Shown one piece after another: positions 1 to 5,390 of a DNA stretch of 5,662 nt. Location: the NCBI GenBank assembly GCA_023252395.1, contig JAJPDY010000089.1, positions 1-5,662 of the forward strand, in the 5' to 3' direction. The stretch comes from Nitrososphaera sp. (GTDB taxonomy: Archaea; Thermoproteota; Nitrososphaeria; Nitrososphaerales; Nitrososphaeraceae). The first letter of the stretch is position 1; every line of letters starts with the position of its first letter. The position numbers and the translations under genes were made by a program. A model generated the notes under the pieces. That model had not been told where the DNA came from. It did no database searches and saw only the letters and a list, made by a program, of their open reading frames with translations.

Positions 1-434
1 TTCCCGTTGCAATCGGCCTGCTATTTGCGTCCCAGCTGATCATGCCTGCCTTTTCTTCAGTAATCACTATGAATGATGCAATCGGGGGCTACTCTGTCAA
101 GGAAAACCAGCTTGCAATAAAAACTGGCGAAGCTTTGAAGTCGCTTTATGACAACGGCAACATTATGATCCTGACTGGCTCTGGACTTGAGCAGCGGGTA
201 ATGATAACAAGCGGGATAGCCCTGAAGAACTTTGACGAAATCATCGAGGGAAGCACATGGAAGGCTTCATTCAAGGAGCCTTGGGCTTATGATCGGTGGA
301 TGGTCATAACAAGCAGGCCCGGTACGGATGCCTTGACCACGACGCAATACTGGCTTGACAGGCAGGACGAGCTCGACCAGCACTATAAGGTGGCATATGA
401 AAACGAATTCTACAAGATAATGGTCCTGCGCTAA
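1..434 (+). CDS. C-terminal part of a membrane protein, possibly an ArnT/PMT-like glycosyltransferase (5' truncated)
   Basis: The reading frame is open from base 3 and closes at TAA 432-434, giving 143 visible residues, so the true start lies upstream of the window. The first 20 or so visible residues (PVAIGLLFASQLIMPAF) are hydrophobic and read as a last membrane segment. The remaining 120 residues are soluble and end in YENEFYKIMVLR. A row of membrane helices followed by a small extracytoplasmic domain is the usual layout of archaeal lipid-phosphate-sugar glycosyltransferases of the GT39/ArnT type, and the tail resembles what I recall of such thaumarchaeal proteins. The catalytic N-terminal region is outside the window, so no active-site residue can be checked. 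Any polytopic membrane protein with a C-terminal outer domain would also fit. It precedes cbiG by 42 bases in the same frame and shows no obvious link to cobalamin synthesis. Confidence 0.75.
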   Translation, partial: PVAIGLLFASQLIMPAFSSVITMNDAIGGYSVKENQLAIKTGEALKSLYDNGNIMILTGSGLEQRVMITSGIALKNFDEIIEGSTWKASFKEPWAYDRWMVITSRPGTDALTTTQYWLDRQDELDQHYKVAYENEFYKIMVLR

Positions 435-441
435 TGCAAAA

Positions 442-449
442 GATTAATT
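442..449 (+). promoter_or_regulatory. Weak TATA-like box upstream of cbiG
   Basis: GATTAATT is centred about 31 bases before the TTG start at 477. An archaeal TATA box usually lies about 25 bases before the transcription start, so this would give a leader of only a few bases. The match is weak, and read-through from the upstream gene is equally possible. Confidence 0.3.
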
Positions 450-476
450 CCTGTTCCAGTCCTGCATAATTTCACT

Positions 477-1547
477 TTGGTCCGGACAGCCGCAGTTGCA
501 ATCACAAAGCACGGCATCGAAATAGCGCGCAGGATAAAACAGAAAATGCCCGAAGTTGAGATATATGTGCCGGCAAAGCACAGCGACGGCGGCTCTGACA
601 TTACCTGGTTTTCAGAGCAGAGCACACAGCTTGTCGGCAACTTATTCAAGACACATGATGCCCTGATCTGCATCTTTTCTCTTGGTGCAGTCATCCGGAT
701 TATCGCGCCACATCTTGTGGACAAGAAAAGCGACCCTGCAGTGATAGTAATTGACGACAGGGCAAGCCATGTCATTAGCACGCTATCGGGGCACCTTGGC
801 GGGGCAAACGCGCTTGCCCGGCTCGTTGCTTCATTTCTTGACGCGCGGCCAGTCATCACAACTGCGGCAGACGTCAATGAAACTATCGCAGTAGACTTGG
901 TTGGCAGGGAGTTTGGGTGGACAATAGAGAATTTTGCTAACGTGACCAAGACCAGCGCGCTGATGGTAAACGAAGAAAAAATCGCGATCTACCAGGACGC
1001 TGGCGAAAAGAACTGGTGGCATGCGCCGCTGCCAAAGAATGTTGCAGTTGTTGAAAGTATCGACCAGATAAAGTCGTCCGAGTTCAAAGCCGGGCTTGTC
1101 ATTTCAGACAGGGCAATTGCAGACCCGGAAATCGTGGAAAAGTCTGTCATTTACCGACCAAAATCATTGGTTGTTGGCATCGGCCTCCACTGGGACACGA
1201 GCAAAGATGTCATCGAAATGGGCGTCAAGACAGTCTTTACAGAAAAGGGGCTGTCGTTTCAGAGCATAAGGAATATTTCAAGCGTCAACCGCGGGGCAAA
1301 GGTGAAAGGGCTTGACGAATTTTCAGCGCAATATGGCATACCTGTTGAGATTTATGAAAAGGACAAGCTGGCCGCGATTAATGTTCCAAACCCATCGCCG
1401 ACGGTTCAGAAATTTGAAGGCACGGCAAGCGTGTCTGAGGCGTCGTCGCTCCTGAGCTCAAAAGGCGAGCTGATAGTGCCAAAGCAAAAGTTCCCGCCAA
1501 ACCTGACGGTGGCTGTCGCGCGTACCATCGAAGCAAAACCAGCATGA
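477..1547 (+). CDS. cbiG: Cobalt-precorrin 5A hydrolase CbiG
   Basis: CbiG opens the delta-lactone left by ring contraction and releases acetaldehyde, turning cobalt-precorrin-5A into cobalt-precorrin-5B in the anaerobic cobalamin pathway; it is cytoplasmic. The 356-residue product has the family's full layout. The N-terminal domain carries GAVIRIIAPHLVDKKSDPAV (residues 70-89) and SGHLGGAN (104-111). PVITTAADV (125-133) leads into the variable middle. The C-terminal CbiG domain starts at VVGIGLHWDTS (232-242) and ends with PPNLTVAVAR (340-349). The start is TTG: there is no in-frame ATG or GTG between the upstream stop (432-434) and 477, and VRTAAVAITKHG matches the usual beginning of the family. 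No Shine-Dalgarno sequence is visible, so translation is probably leaderless or from read-through. In the C-terminal domain, the Lys-x-Asp-Glu stretch common after the 'SS/AS' turn reads as RGAKVKGL (272-279). Confidence 0.93.
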   Translation: MVRTAAVAITKHGIEIARRIKQKMPEVEIYVPAKHSDGGSDITWFSEQSTQLVGNLFKTHDALICIFSLGAVIRIIAPHLVDKKSDPAVIVIDDRASHVISTLSGHLGGANALARLVASFLDARPVITTAADVNETIAVDLVGREFGWTIENFANVTKTSALMVNEEKIAIYQDAGEKNWWHAPLPKNVAVVESIDQIKSSEFKAGLVISDRAIADPEIVEKSVIYRPKSLVVGIGLHWDTSKDVIEMGVKTVFTEKGLSFQSIRNISSVNRGAKVKGLDEFSAQYGIPVEIYEKDKLAAINVPNPSPTVQKFEGTASVSEASSLLSSKGELIVPKQKFPPNLTVAVARTIEAKPA

Positions 1548-1554
1548 TATAAAT
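1548..1554 (+). promoter_or_regulatory. TATA-like box just after cbiG
   Basis: TATAAAT begins at the end of the cbiG stop codon and is a good match to an archaeal TATA box. It would place a transcription start near 1576, about 80 bases before the next gene, giving either a long leader or a short untranslated RNA. The stretch is AT-rich, so this may be chance. Confidence 0.2.
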
Positions 1555-1615
1555 TCCATAAACTGCCTGCATGTTTGCTTAATAAATGTAAAATTGTTCC
1601 TTACGAATAAATTAA

Positions 1616-1624
1616 TTTTAAATA
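1616..1624 (+). promoter_or_regulatory. TATA box of the PRC-barrel gene
   Basis: TTTTAAATA is centred 36 bases before the ATG at 1656, predicting a transcription start near 1646 and a leader of about 10 bases or fewer. No Shine-Dalgarno sequence precedes the ATG, which fits near-leaderless translation. The surrounding 1581-1650 stretch is strongly AT-rich compared with the flanking genes. Confidence 0.6.
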
Positions 1625-1655
1625 CTTCTTTGTCGTATTGTAATTTTGATGTGAC

Positions 1656-1886
1656 ATGTCAGAACCAGCAATACTCCACTGGGAGCGTGTCATACACAAA
1701 AACGTGAGATCAAGCGACGGCACTGATGTTGGAAATATCATTTCAGAAGCAGGAGACACGTTTACCGTGATGCAAGGCACGCAACGCGAATACAACATTC
1801 CAAAATCTGTAGTGGAAGGCTTTAACGGGTCAGAAGTCAGCCTGTCAATACCATATTCGGAAGTTCTAGGGTACAAGGTTGCATGA
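1656..1886 (+). CDS. Small PRC-barrel-like protein of unknown function
   Basis: This is a 76-residue acidic cytoplasmic protein with no signal peptide or membrane segment. The pattern NVRSSDGTDVGNI (residues 16-28), then a predicted strand ending in YNIPKSVVEGF (46-56), then EVSLSIPYSEV (60-70), fits a single PRC-barrel fold: a conserved Asp-Gly turn, Val-Gly, and an Ile-Pro-Lys before the last strands. PRC-barrel domains occur in RNA processing (RimM), in photosynthetic reaction centres and in many short archaeal proteins of unknown role. Small proteins of this kind are, as I recall, common in ammonia-oxidising archaea. The ATG at 1656 is the natural start and follows a good TATA box. It sits between cbiG and cbiX but has its own promoter and a T-tract after it, so it looks like a separate transcription unit rather than a cobalamin enzyme. 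No catalytic residue can be named. Confidence 0.8.
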   Translation: MSEPAILHWERVIHKNVRSSDGTDVGNIISEAGDTFTVMQGTQREYNIPKSVVEGFNGSEVSLSIPYSEVLGYKVA

Positions 1887-1899
1887 TTGTACCTCCCCC

Positions 1900-1906
1900 T
1901 TTTTTT
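1900..1906 (+). terminator. T-tract terminator after the PRC-barrel gene
   Basis: A run of seven T, preceded by a C-rich stretch, lies 14 bases beyond the stop codon. Archaeal RNA polymerase terminates on such T-tracts without needing a hairpin, and none is evident here. It lies just before the cbiX promoter, which fits a boundary between transcripts. Confidence 0.5.
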
Positions 1907-1919
1907 GAAACAGACAAAG

Positions 1920-1927
1920 ATATTATA
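1920..1927 (+). promoter_or_regulatory. TATA box of the cbiX-cbiC unit
   Basis: ATATTATA is centred about 34 bases before the ATG at 1958, predicting a transcription start near 1950. That start falls after the alternative ATG at 1946, so it supports 1958 as the true start with a very short leader. No Shine-Dalgarno sequence is present. Confidence 0.55.
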
Positions 1928-1957
1928 GCCTGAAAAATTTACTGGATGCACACGCTC

Positions 1958-2716
1958 ATGAAAAAGGCGCTCTTGATAGTAGACAGGGGAAGCAGGGAGC
2001 CTGACGTAAGGCAGGAGCTCAAAGAGATCTGTTTGCTGGCAAAGAGCCGGGCAGGGTACGACTATGCAGATTACTGCTTCCTCGAGGTTCTTCCGCCGTT
2101 TATTTCTGAAGGGATAGAAAAGTGCGTCGACAGCGGCGCTGGCTTTGTTACAATAATGCCGTACTTCCTGTATCCGGGCATGAAGCTAAAAGACACTGTG
2201 AAACAGAGCGCCAAGATAGGCAGGGATAGGAACCTGAAAATGGCGATAGCAAAGCCGCTCAGCTACCACCCGATGATGGCCCGGCTCATTGCAGAGCGGA
2301 TAGGCGAGCTCAAAAAAGACAAAAACATCGACTATCCTGACAGCGAATGCGATGTCGTGCTGATAGGCCATGGGAGCAGCGACAAAAATGCCCGCGACGC
2401 ATTTGTCCACGCTGCAAGCGCCATCAGGCCGCGCTACAAAAGCGTCCACTTTTGCTTTCTAGAGCTTGACTCTCCAAACATAGAGGAAGGGATTGGGCAG
2501 GCCGTTGCCAGCAACCCAAAGGTGATACTGATGATGCCATATTTTCTGCACAGGGGCGCTCATATCAAGACCGACGTCATAAAAGACGTAAATGCCGCGC
2601 TTGAAAAGCACGGATTCAAAAACGCGTTCATGTCGCGCCACCTCGGAGTAGACGAAAAGCTAGTTGACCTAGTCATTGAAAGGGCAAGGGAGGTAGAAAA
2701 AAGGCTTGGCGTCTGA
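1958..2716 (+). CDS. cbiX: Two-domain sirohydrochlorin cobaltochelatase CbiX
   Basis: CbiX is a class II chelatase that puts Co2+ into sirohydrochlorin, the committing step of anaerobic cobalamin synthesis. The product has 252 residues, about twice the short archaeal CbiX, and is an internal duplication: FLEVLPPFISEGI...MPYFLYPGMKLKD (41-79) parallels FLELDSPNIEEGI...MPYFLHRGAHIKT (167-205). The C-terminal half keeps both expected metal-site histidines, H138 (IGHGSS) and H202 (GAH). The N-terminal half has R10 (VDRGSR) and K76 (GMK) at the equivalent sites. The first residues, MKKALLIVDRGSR, line up without gaps with those I recall for Bacillus SirB, which supports this start over the ATG at 1946 (four extra residues); the TATA position agrees. 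Nickel or iron chelation (CfbA- or SirB-like) cannot be excluded from sequence alone, but the cbi neighbours favour cobalt. The gene appears to share a transcript with cbiC. Confidence 0.93.
   Translation: MKKALLIVDRGSREPDVRQELKEICLLAKSRAGYDYADYCFLEVLPPFISEGIEKCVDSGAGFVTIMPYFLYPGMKLKDTVKQSAKIGRDRNLKMAIAKPLSYHPMMARLIAERIGELKKDKNIDYPDSECDVVLIGHGSSDKNARDAFVHAASAIRPRYKSVHFCFLELDSPNIEEGIGQAVASNPKVILMMPYFLHRGAHIKTDVIKDVNAALEKHGFKNAFMSRHLGVDEKLVDLVIERAREVEKRLGV
2688..2694 (+). promoter_or_regulatory. Possible Shine-Dalgarno sequence for a TTG start of cbiC
   Basis: GGGAGGT lies inside the end of cbiX, 11 bases before a TTG at 2706 that overlaps the cbiX stop. It matches the archaeal anti-Shine-Dalgarno sequence well, but the spacing is a little long. 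It also encodes ordinary codons (Arg-Glu-Val), so chance is possible. If used, cbiC would start at 2706 and be translationally coupled to cbiX. Confidence 0.35.
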
Positions 2717-2747
2717 CCACCATAGCGGGACTGCAGCAAGCAGAAAG

Positions 2748-3383
2748 ATGTCTGAAAGGGCGTTTGACATTGAAAAGAAGAGCTTTGAAATCATTGACTC
2801 CGAGATAGGGCACCACGGCTACAACGAAATGCAGTGGGCAATTGTCCGGCGCGTGATACACGCAACAGCCGACTTTGACTTTGCCGGCAAGGGCAAGATC
2901 CTGTTTCATGAAAAAGCACTAGATTCTGTGTTTGACGCGATCAGAAACAAGTGCACAATCGTGACTGACGTTGACATGGTGCTTGCGGCGATTAACAAAA
3001 AGTCGCTTTCAGACCTTGGCCTGAAAACTGCTTGCTACATATCAGATGGCAATGTTGCAGAAGAAGCCCGCAGGCTAGGCAGGACAAGGTCCGAGACTGC
3101 TATGCGCCACGCAGCCAAAGCGATGGATGGAGGAATTGTAGCGATAGGCAACGCGCCCACCGCACTTTATGAGGTGATAAACATGGTAAAGGAAGGAGTT
3201 ACAAGACCTGCGCTCGTAGTTGGAATCCCTGTAGGCTTTGTCTCCGCGCCTGAATCAAAGGAGGAGCTTGCCAAGGCAGACGTGCCGTTCATAACCAACA
3301 TCGGCAGAAAAGGTGGAAGCCCTGCGGCATCTTCGATAATGAATGCGATATTGCTGCTGTACCAGAGCAAGCTATCTGCGTGA
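2748..3383 (+). CDS. cbiC: Cobalt-precorrin-8 methylmutase CbiC
   Basis: CbiC/CobH moves a methyl group from C11 to C12 of cobalt-precorrin-8, giving cobyrinate, the substrate of CbiA encoded next door. From ATG 2748 the product has 211 residues, normal for the family. Recognisable blocks are KKSFEIID (10-17), RRVIHATADFD (34-44) with the probable catalytic H38, TDVDMVLAAI (75-84), GRTRSETA (113-120), IGNAPTALYE (134-143), PVGFVSAPESKEEL (163-176) and GRKGGSPAASSIMNA (188-202). An alternative TTG start at 2706 would add 14 poorly conserved-looking residues (ASDHHSGTAASRK) and overlap cbiX by 11 bases; it has a possible Shine-Dalgarno sequence. I prefer the ATG because the distance from the start to the Ser-Phe and His motifs is nearer that of known CobH, but the start is undecided. 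The gene lies 31 bases or fewer after cbiX and probably shares its transcript. Its last 12 bases overlap the end of cbiA on the other strand. Confidence 0.93.
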   Translation: MSERAFDIEKKSFEIIDSEIGHHGYNEMQWAIVRRVIHATADFDFAGKGKILFHEKALDSVFDAIRNKCTIVTDVDMVLAAINKKSLSDLGLKTACYISDGNVAEEARRLGRTRSETAMRHAAKAMDGGIVAIGNAPTALYEVINMVKEGVTRPALVVGIPVGFVSAPESKEELAKADVPFITNIGRKGGSPAASSIMNAILLLYQSKLSA

Positions 3384-4742
3384 GTATCTTGTACATACCT
3401 GCACCATTCTTTTGGGCAATTTGCTGTCTGCAAAGTGAAGGTGCATGTACGCCGCCAGCCCGCTTTCGCTGATGATAAAGCCATCCTTGCCGTCCATCAC
3501 GCCCTTGCCTTTTTTCATGGAATATGCAAACCTGCAGTCGCCTGCAACATTCTCGATGGCTGAATAGTGAAATTCGTGACCGCGAAGGCGCGTTTTGCCA
3601 AAAACCGGCCCGTCGCAGTCCGCCTCGGTGTAGTTCAAAGTAAGCCTGCTTGTCATGAGCGTGTCTGCGTCTATCAGACCTGCCATTTTCCTTGCCTTCT
3701 TCTCTCCCTTGTACCCGCTTATCGATCTGGTAAGATACATCAGCCCGCCGCATTCGCCGTAGATTGGCATCCCATCCTGCACCGCCTTTTGCACAGACTT
3801 TATCATTTGCTTGTTTTTTTCAAGCCTGTCTGCAAGAACTTCTGGGAACCCCCCGCCAAGAATTATTCCCTGTATGTTTTCTGGCAGCCGCGGCTCTTGC
3901 ACAGGGCTAAAGAAGACCAGCTCCGCCCCATGCCTTCTCAACGCGTCAAGGTTGTCAGCGTAGTAAAAGTTGAACGACTCGTCAAGCGCAACAGCAATTC
4001 TAGCTCTACTTACTGGCGGCTTGGCTTGCAGTGGTACGTCTGGCAGTGGGCTAGAGCTGCACAGGTCTATTATCCGGTTAATGTCGATCTGGTCTGAAAC
4101 GTATTTTGCCGCGTCCAAGATCATTTTCTTTTTTGTTTCGTGGAGCTCTGGCGCGGGGACGAGGCCGAGGTGGCGCTCTTCCATCCTGATTTCGCTGTTG
4201 CGCCTTATCATGCCGACAATGGGCGCCTTTATCTTGCCTGCAAACGCTTCTGCGATATAGCCGGCATGCCTCTCGCTTGCAACATTATTCAAAATAATGC
4301 CTGCTATCTTGATCTTGCTGTCAAAGTGCATAAAGCCAAGAACGATTGCCGCTATCGACCGCGCGCCCTTGCTGGCATCAACAACCAGTATTACCGGTGC
4401 ATCCAGCAGGCTTGCCACGTGGGCCGTGCTTGCAAAGTTGTCCTTGCCGGACATGCCGTCAAACAGGCCCATGACTCCTTCAATTACTGCGATATCAGCG
4501 CCTTGGCAGGCATTTGCAAAGCATTCCTGCACTCCCTTTTTGCCCATCATCCAGACGTCCAAGTTGCGTGACTGTCTATCTGTCACAAGCGTGTGGTAAG
4601 ACGGGTCGATAAAGTCCGGGCCGACCTTGAACGGCTGGACCTTCAGCCCCTTTTTGTAAAGGGCGTGCATTACAGCCACCGAAACCGTGGTCTTGCCGAC
4701 GCCGCTTGTCACGCCTGCAACTATTATCCTTGGAACTCGCAC
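3372..4742 (-). CDS. cbiA: Cobyrinate a,c-diamide synthase CbiA
   Basis: CbiA uses ATP and glutamine (or ammonia) to amidate the a and c carboxylates of cobyrinate. The product has 456 residues from GTG 4742, the usual family length. The N-terminal dethiobiotin-synthetase-like ATPase domain shows the P-loop GVTSGVGKTT (10-19), KVGPDFIDPSYH (39-50) and EGVMGLFDG (88-96). The C-terminal type-1 glutaminase-like domain (GATase_3) shows GIILGGGFPE (292-301), the nucleophile C331 within GECGGLMYL (329-337), GHEFHYS (388-394) and the YMHLHF block (432-437) that holds the triad histidine. All key residues are present. I chose GTG 4742 because GGAGG lies five bases upstream and MRVPRIIVAG is the typical family start. 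A TTG at 4769 would add nine residues. It is transcribed toward cbiC and away from cobA, so it is not in the same operon as either. CobB (hydrogenobyrinate-specific) is less likely given the cbi neighbours. Confidence 0.95.
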   Translation of the reverse strand: MRVPRIIVAGVTSGVGKTTVSVAVMHALYKKGLKVQPFKVGPDFIDPSYHTLVTDRQSRNLDVWMMGKKGVQECFANACQGADIAVIEGVMGLFDGMSGKDNFASTAHVASLLDAPVILVVDASKGARSIAAIVLGFMHFDSKIKIAGIILNNVASERHAGYIAEAFAGKIKAPIVGMIRRNSEIRMEERHLGLVPAPELHETKKKMILDAAKYVSDQIDINRIIDLCSSSPLPDVPLQAKPPVSRARIAVALDESFNFYYADNLDALRRHGAELVFFSPVQEPRLPENIQGIILGGGFPEVLADRLEKNKQMIKSVQKAVQDGMPIYGECGGLMYLTRSISGYKGEKKARKMAGLIDADTLMTSRLTLNYTEADCDGPVFGKTRLRGHEFHYSAIENVAGDCRFAYSMKKGKGVMDGKDGFIISESGLAAYMHLHFADSKLPKRMVQVCTRYSRR

Positions 4743-4747
4743 GCCTG

Positions 4748-4752
4748 CCTCC
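4748..4752 (-). promoter_or_regulatory. Shine-Dalgarno sequence of cbiA
   Basis: On the minus strand GGAGG ends five bases before the GTG at 4742, a good match and spacing. It decides the start in favour of 4742 over the TTG at 4769. It is notable because the other genes here mostly lack such a site and appear leaderless. Confidence 0.6.
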
Positions 4753-4767
4753 GGTTGGATTGTTTTC

Positions 4768-4799
4768 AATTTTAACTTTCTTTAGATTGATTTTTATCT
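4768..4799. promoter_or_regulatory. Divergent promoter between cbiA and cobA
   Basis: Two AT-rich elements lie in the gap between the starts. The first, 4790-4799, reads GATAAAAATC on the minus strand and would give cbiA a transcription start near 4769 and a leader of about 27 bases containing its Shine-Dalgarno sequence. The second, 4768-4776, reads AATTTTAAC on the plus strand and would start cobA near 4798, just before ATG 4802. On the plus strand the first element (TTTTTATC) could instead start transcripts near 4820, just before ATG 4823. The two TATA-binding sites would overlap or face each other. Confidence 0.5.
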
Positions 4800-4801
4800 T
4801 C

Positions 4802-5359
4802 ATGCACCCAACCATGGGAAAGATGCCAGCTGAAAAGGGCCTTGTCATAGTCTACACGGGCAAGGGCAAGGGCAAGACCACCGCGGCCCTTGGAATAGTC
4901 CTTCGCGCTGTTGGGCACGGCTACAAGGTTGGCATGATCCAGTTCATCAAGGGCGAGTGGTACTATGGAGAGCTCACAAGCTCAAAGAGGCTCGAGCCCG
5001 AGTTTGAGATGATTGCCGCAGGCAAGGGCTTTGTCGGGATAATCGACGACGACCACCCAATCGAGGATCACCAAAAGGCGGCCCAGGCGGCAGTCGCGCT
5101 GGTGAAGGAGAAGCTTGCATCAGGCATCTACGATGTCATGATACTGGACGAGATCAACTATGCTGCAAAACTCAACCTGATATCAGAGCAGGATATCCTT
5201 GACATCATTGCAGCAAAACAGGACAAGACTACACTTGTCCTGACAGGCAACTATGCGCCAGAATCCGTAATTGCCGTCGCCGACCTTGTGACAGAGATGA
5301 AGGAAATCAAGCACCCCTACCAGAAGGGGATAAAGGCCAAAAAGGGCATCGACTTTTAG
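4802..5359 (+). CDS. cobA: Cob(I)yrinic acid a,c-diamide adenosyltransferase CobA/CobO (BtuR family)
   Basis: This enzyme transfers the adenosyl group of ATP to the reduced cobalt of cob(I)yrinate a,c-diamide, the product of CbiA after reduction, and also serves in corrinoid salvage. The product has 185 residues from ATG 4802, the normal family length. It shows the family P-loop TGKGKGKTTAALG (19-31), QFIKGEW (47-53), ILDEINYA (114-121) and the C-terminal signature ADLVTEM...KHPYQKGIKAKKGIDF (160-185). ATGs at 4814 and 4823 would shorten it by 4 or 7 residues; none has a clear Shine-Dalgarno sequence, so the exact start rests on which TATA element is used. Two small departures from better-known members are TGNYAP (148-153), where TGR-x-AP is common, and GFVG (76-79), where a Trp usually follows GF-x. 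It belongs to the BtuR fold, not the unrelated PduO or EutT types. Confidence 0.95.
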   Translation: MHPTMGKMPAEKGLVIVYTGKGKGKTTAALGIVLRAVGHGYKVGMIQFIKGEWYYGELTSSKRLEPEFEMIAAGKGFVGIIDDDHPIEDHQKAAQAAVALVKEKLASGIYDVMILDEINYAAKLNLISEQDILDIIAAKQDKTTLVLTGNYAPESVIAVADLVTEMKEIKHPYQKGIKAKKGIDF

Positions 5360-5360
5360 C

Positions 5361-5368
5361 GCTTATCT
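5361..5368 (+). promoter_or_regulatory. Possible TATA-like box before the ATP-cone gene
   Basis: GCTTATCT just after the cobA stop is centred about 26 bases before the ATG at 5391, the spacing expected for a leaderless transcript. The match to a TATA box is modest, and read-through from cobA across the 31-base gap is equally possible. Confidence 0.25.
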
Positions 5369-5390
5369 TGTTTGTTTGCCATACTATAGC

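Noticed and set aside
1..434. Functional link of the first gene to cobalamin synthesis, for example as a cobalt or corrinoid transporter
   Set aside because: The visible C-terminus has a single membrane segment followed by a soluble domain, which does not look like CbiM/CbiQ, BtuC or a cobalt permease.
431..949. 172-codon open frame on the minus strand
   Set aside because: It lies antisense to cbiG, whose conserved motifs are clear. Its product is Ser/Cys/Thr-rich with no recognisable domain; it is a shadow frame.
1652..1661. Perfect 10-base palindrome TGACATGTCA over the start codon of the PRC-barrel gene
   Set aside because: It could be an operator, but a few 10-base palindromes are expected by chance in a window this size, and no second copy was noticed near another promoter.
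1887..1957. Cobalamin riboswitch before cbiX
   Set aside because: The leader is at most a few tens of bases and lacks B12-box-like sequence. Such riboswitches are also not typical of archaea.
3289..3753. 154-codon minus-strand frame at the cbiC/cbiA junction
   Set aside because: It overlaps the end of cbiA in another frame and cbiC antisense, and has Arg/His-rich shadow composition without motifs.
3567..4599. Several open plus-strand frames (3567-4097, 3970-4260, 4140-4571, 4297-4599)
   Set aside because: All are antisense to cbiA, which has complete ATPase and glutaminase motifs. Their products show no domain and unusual composition.
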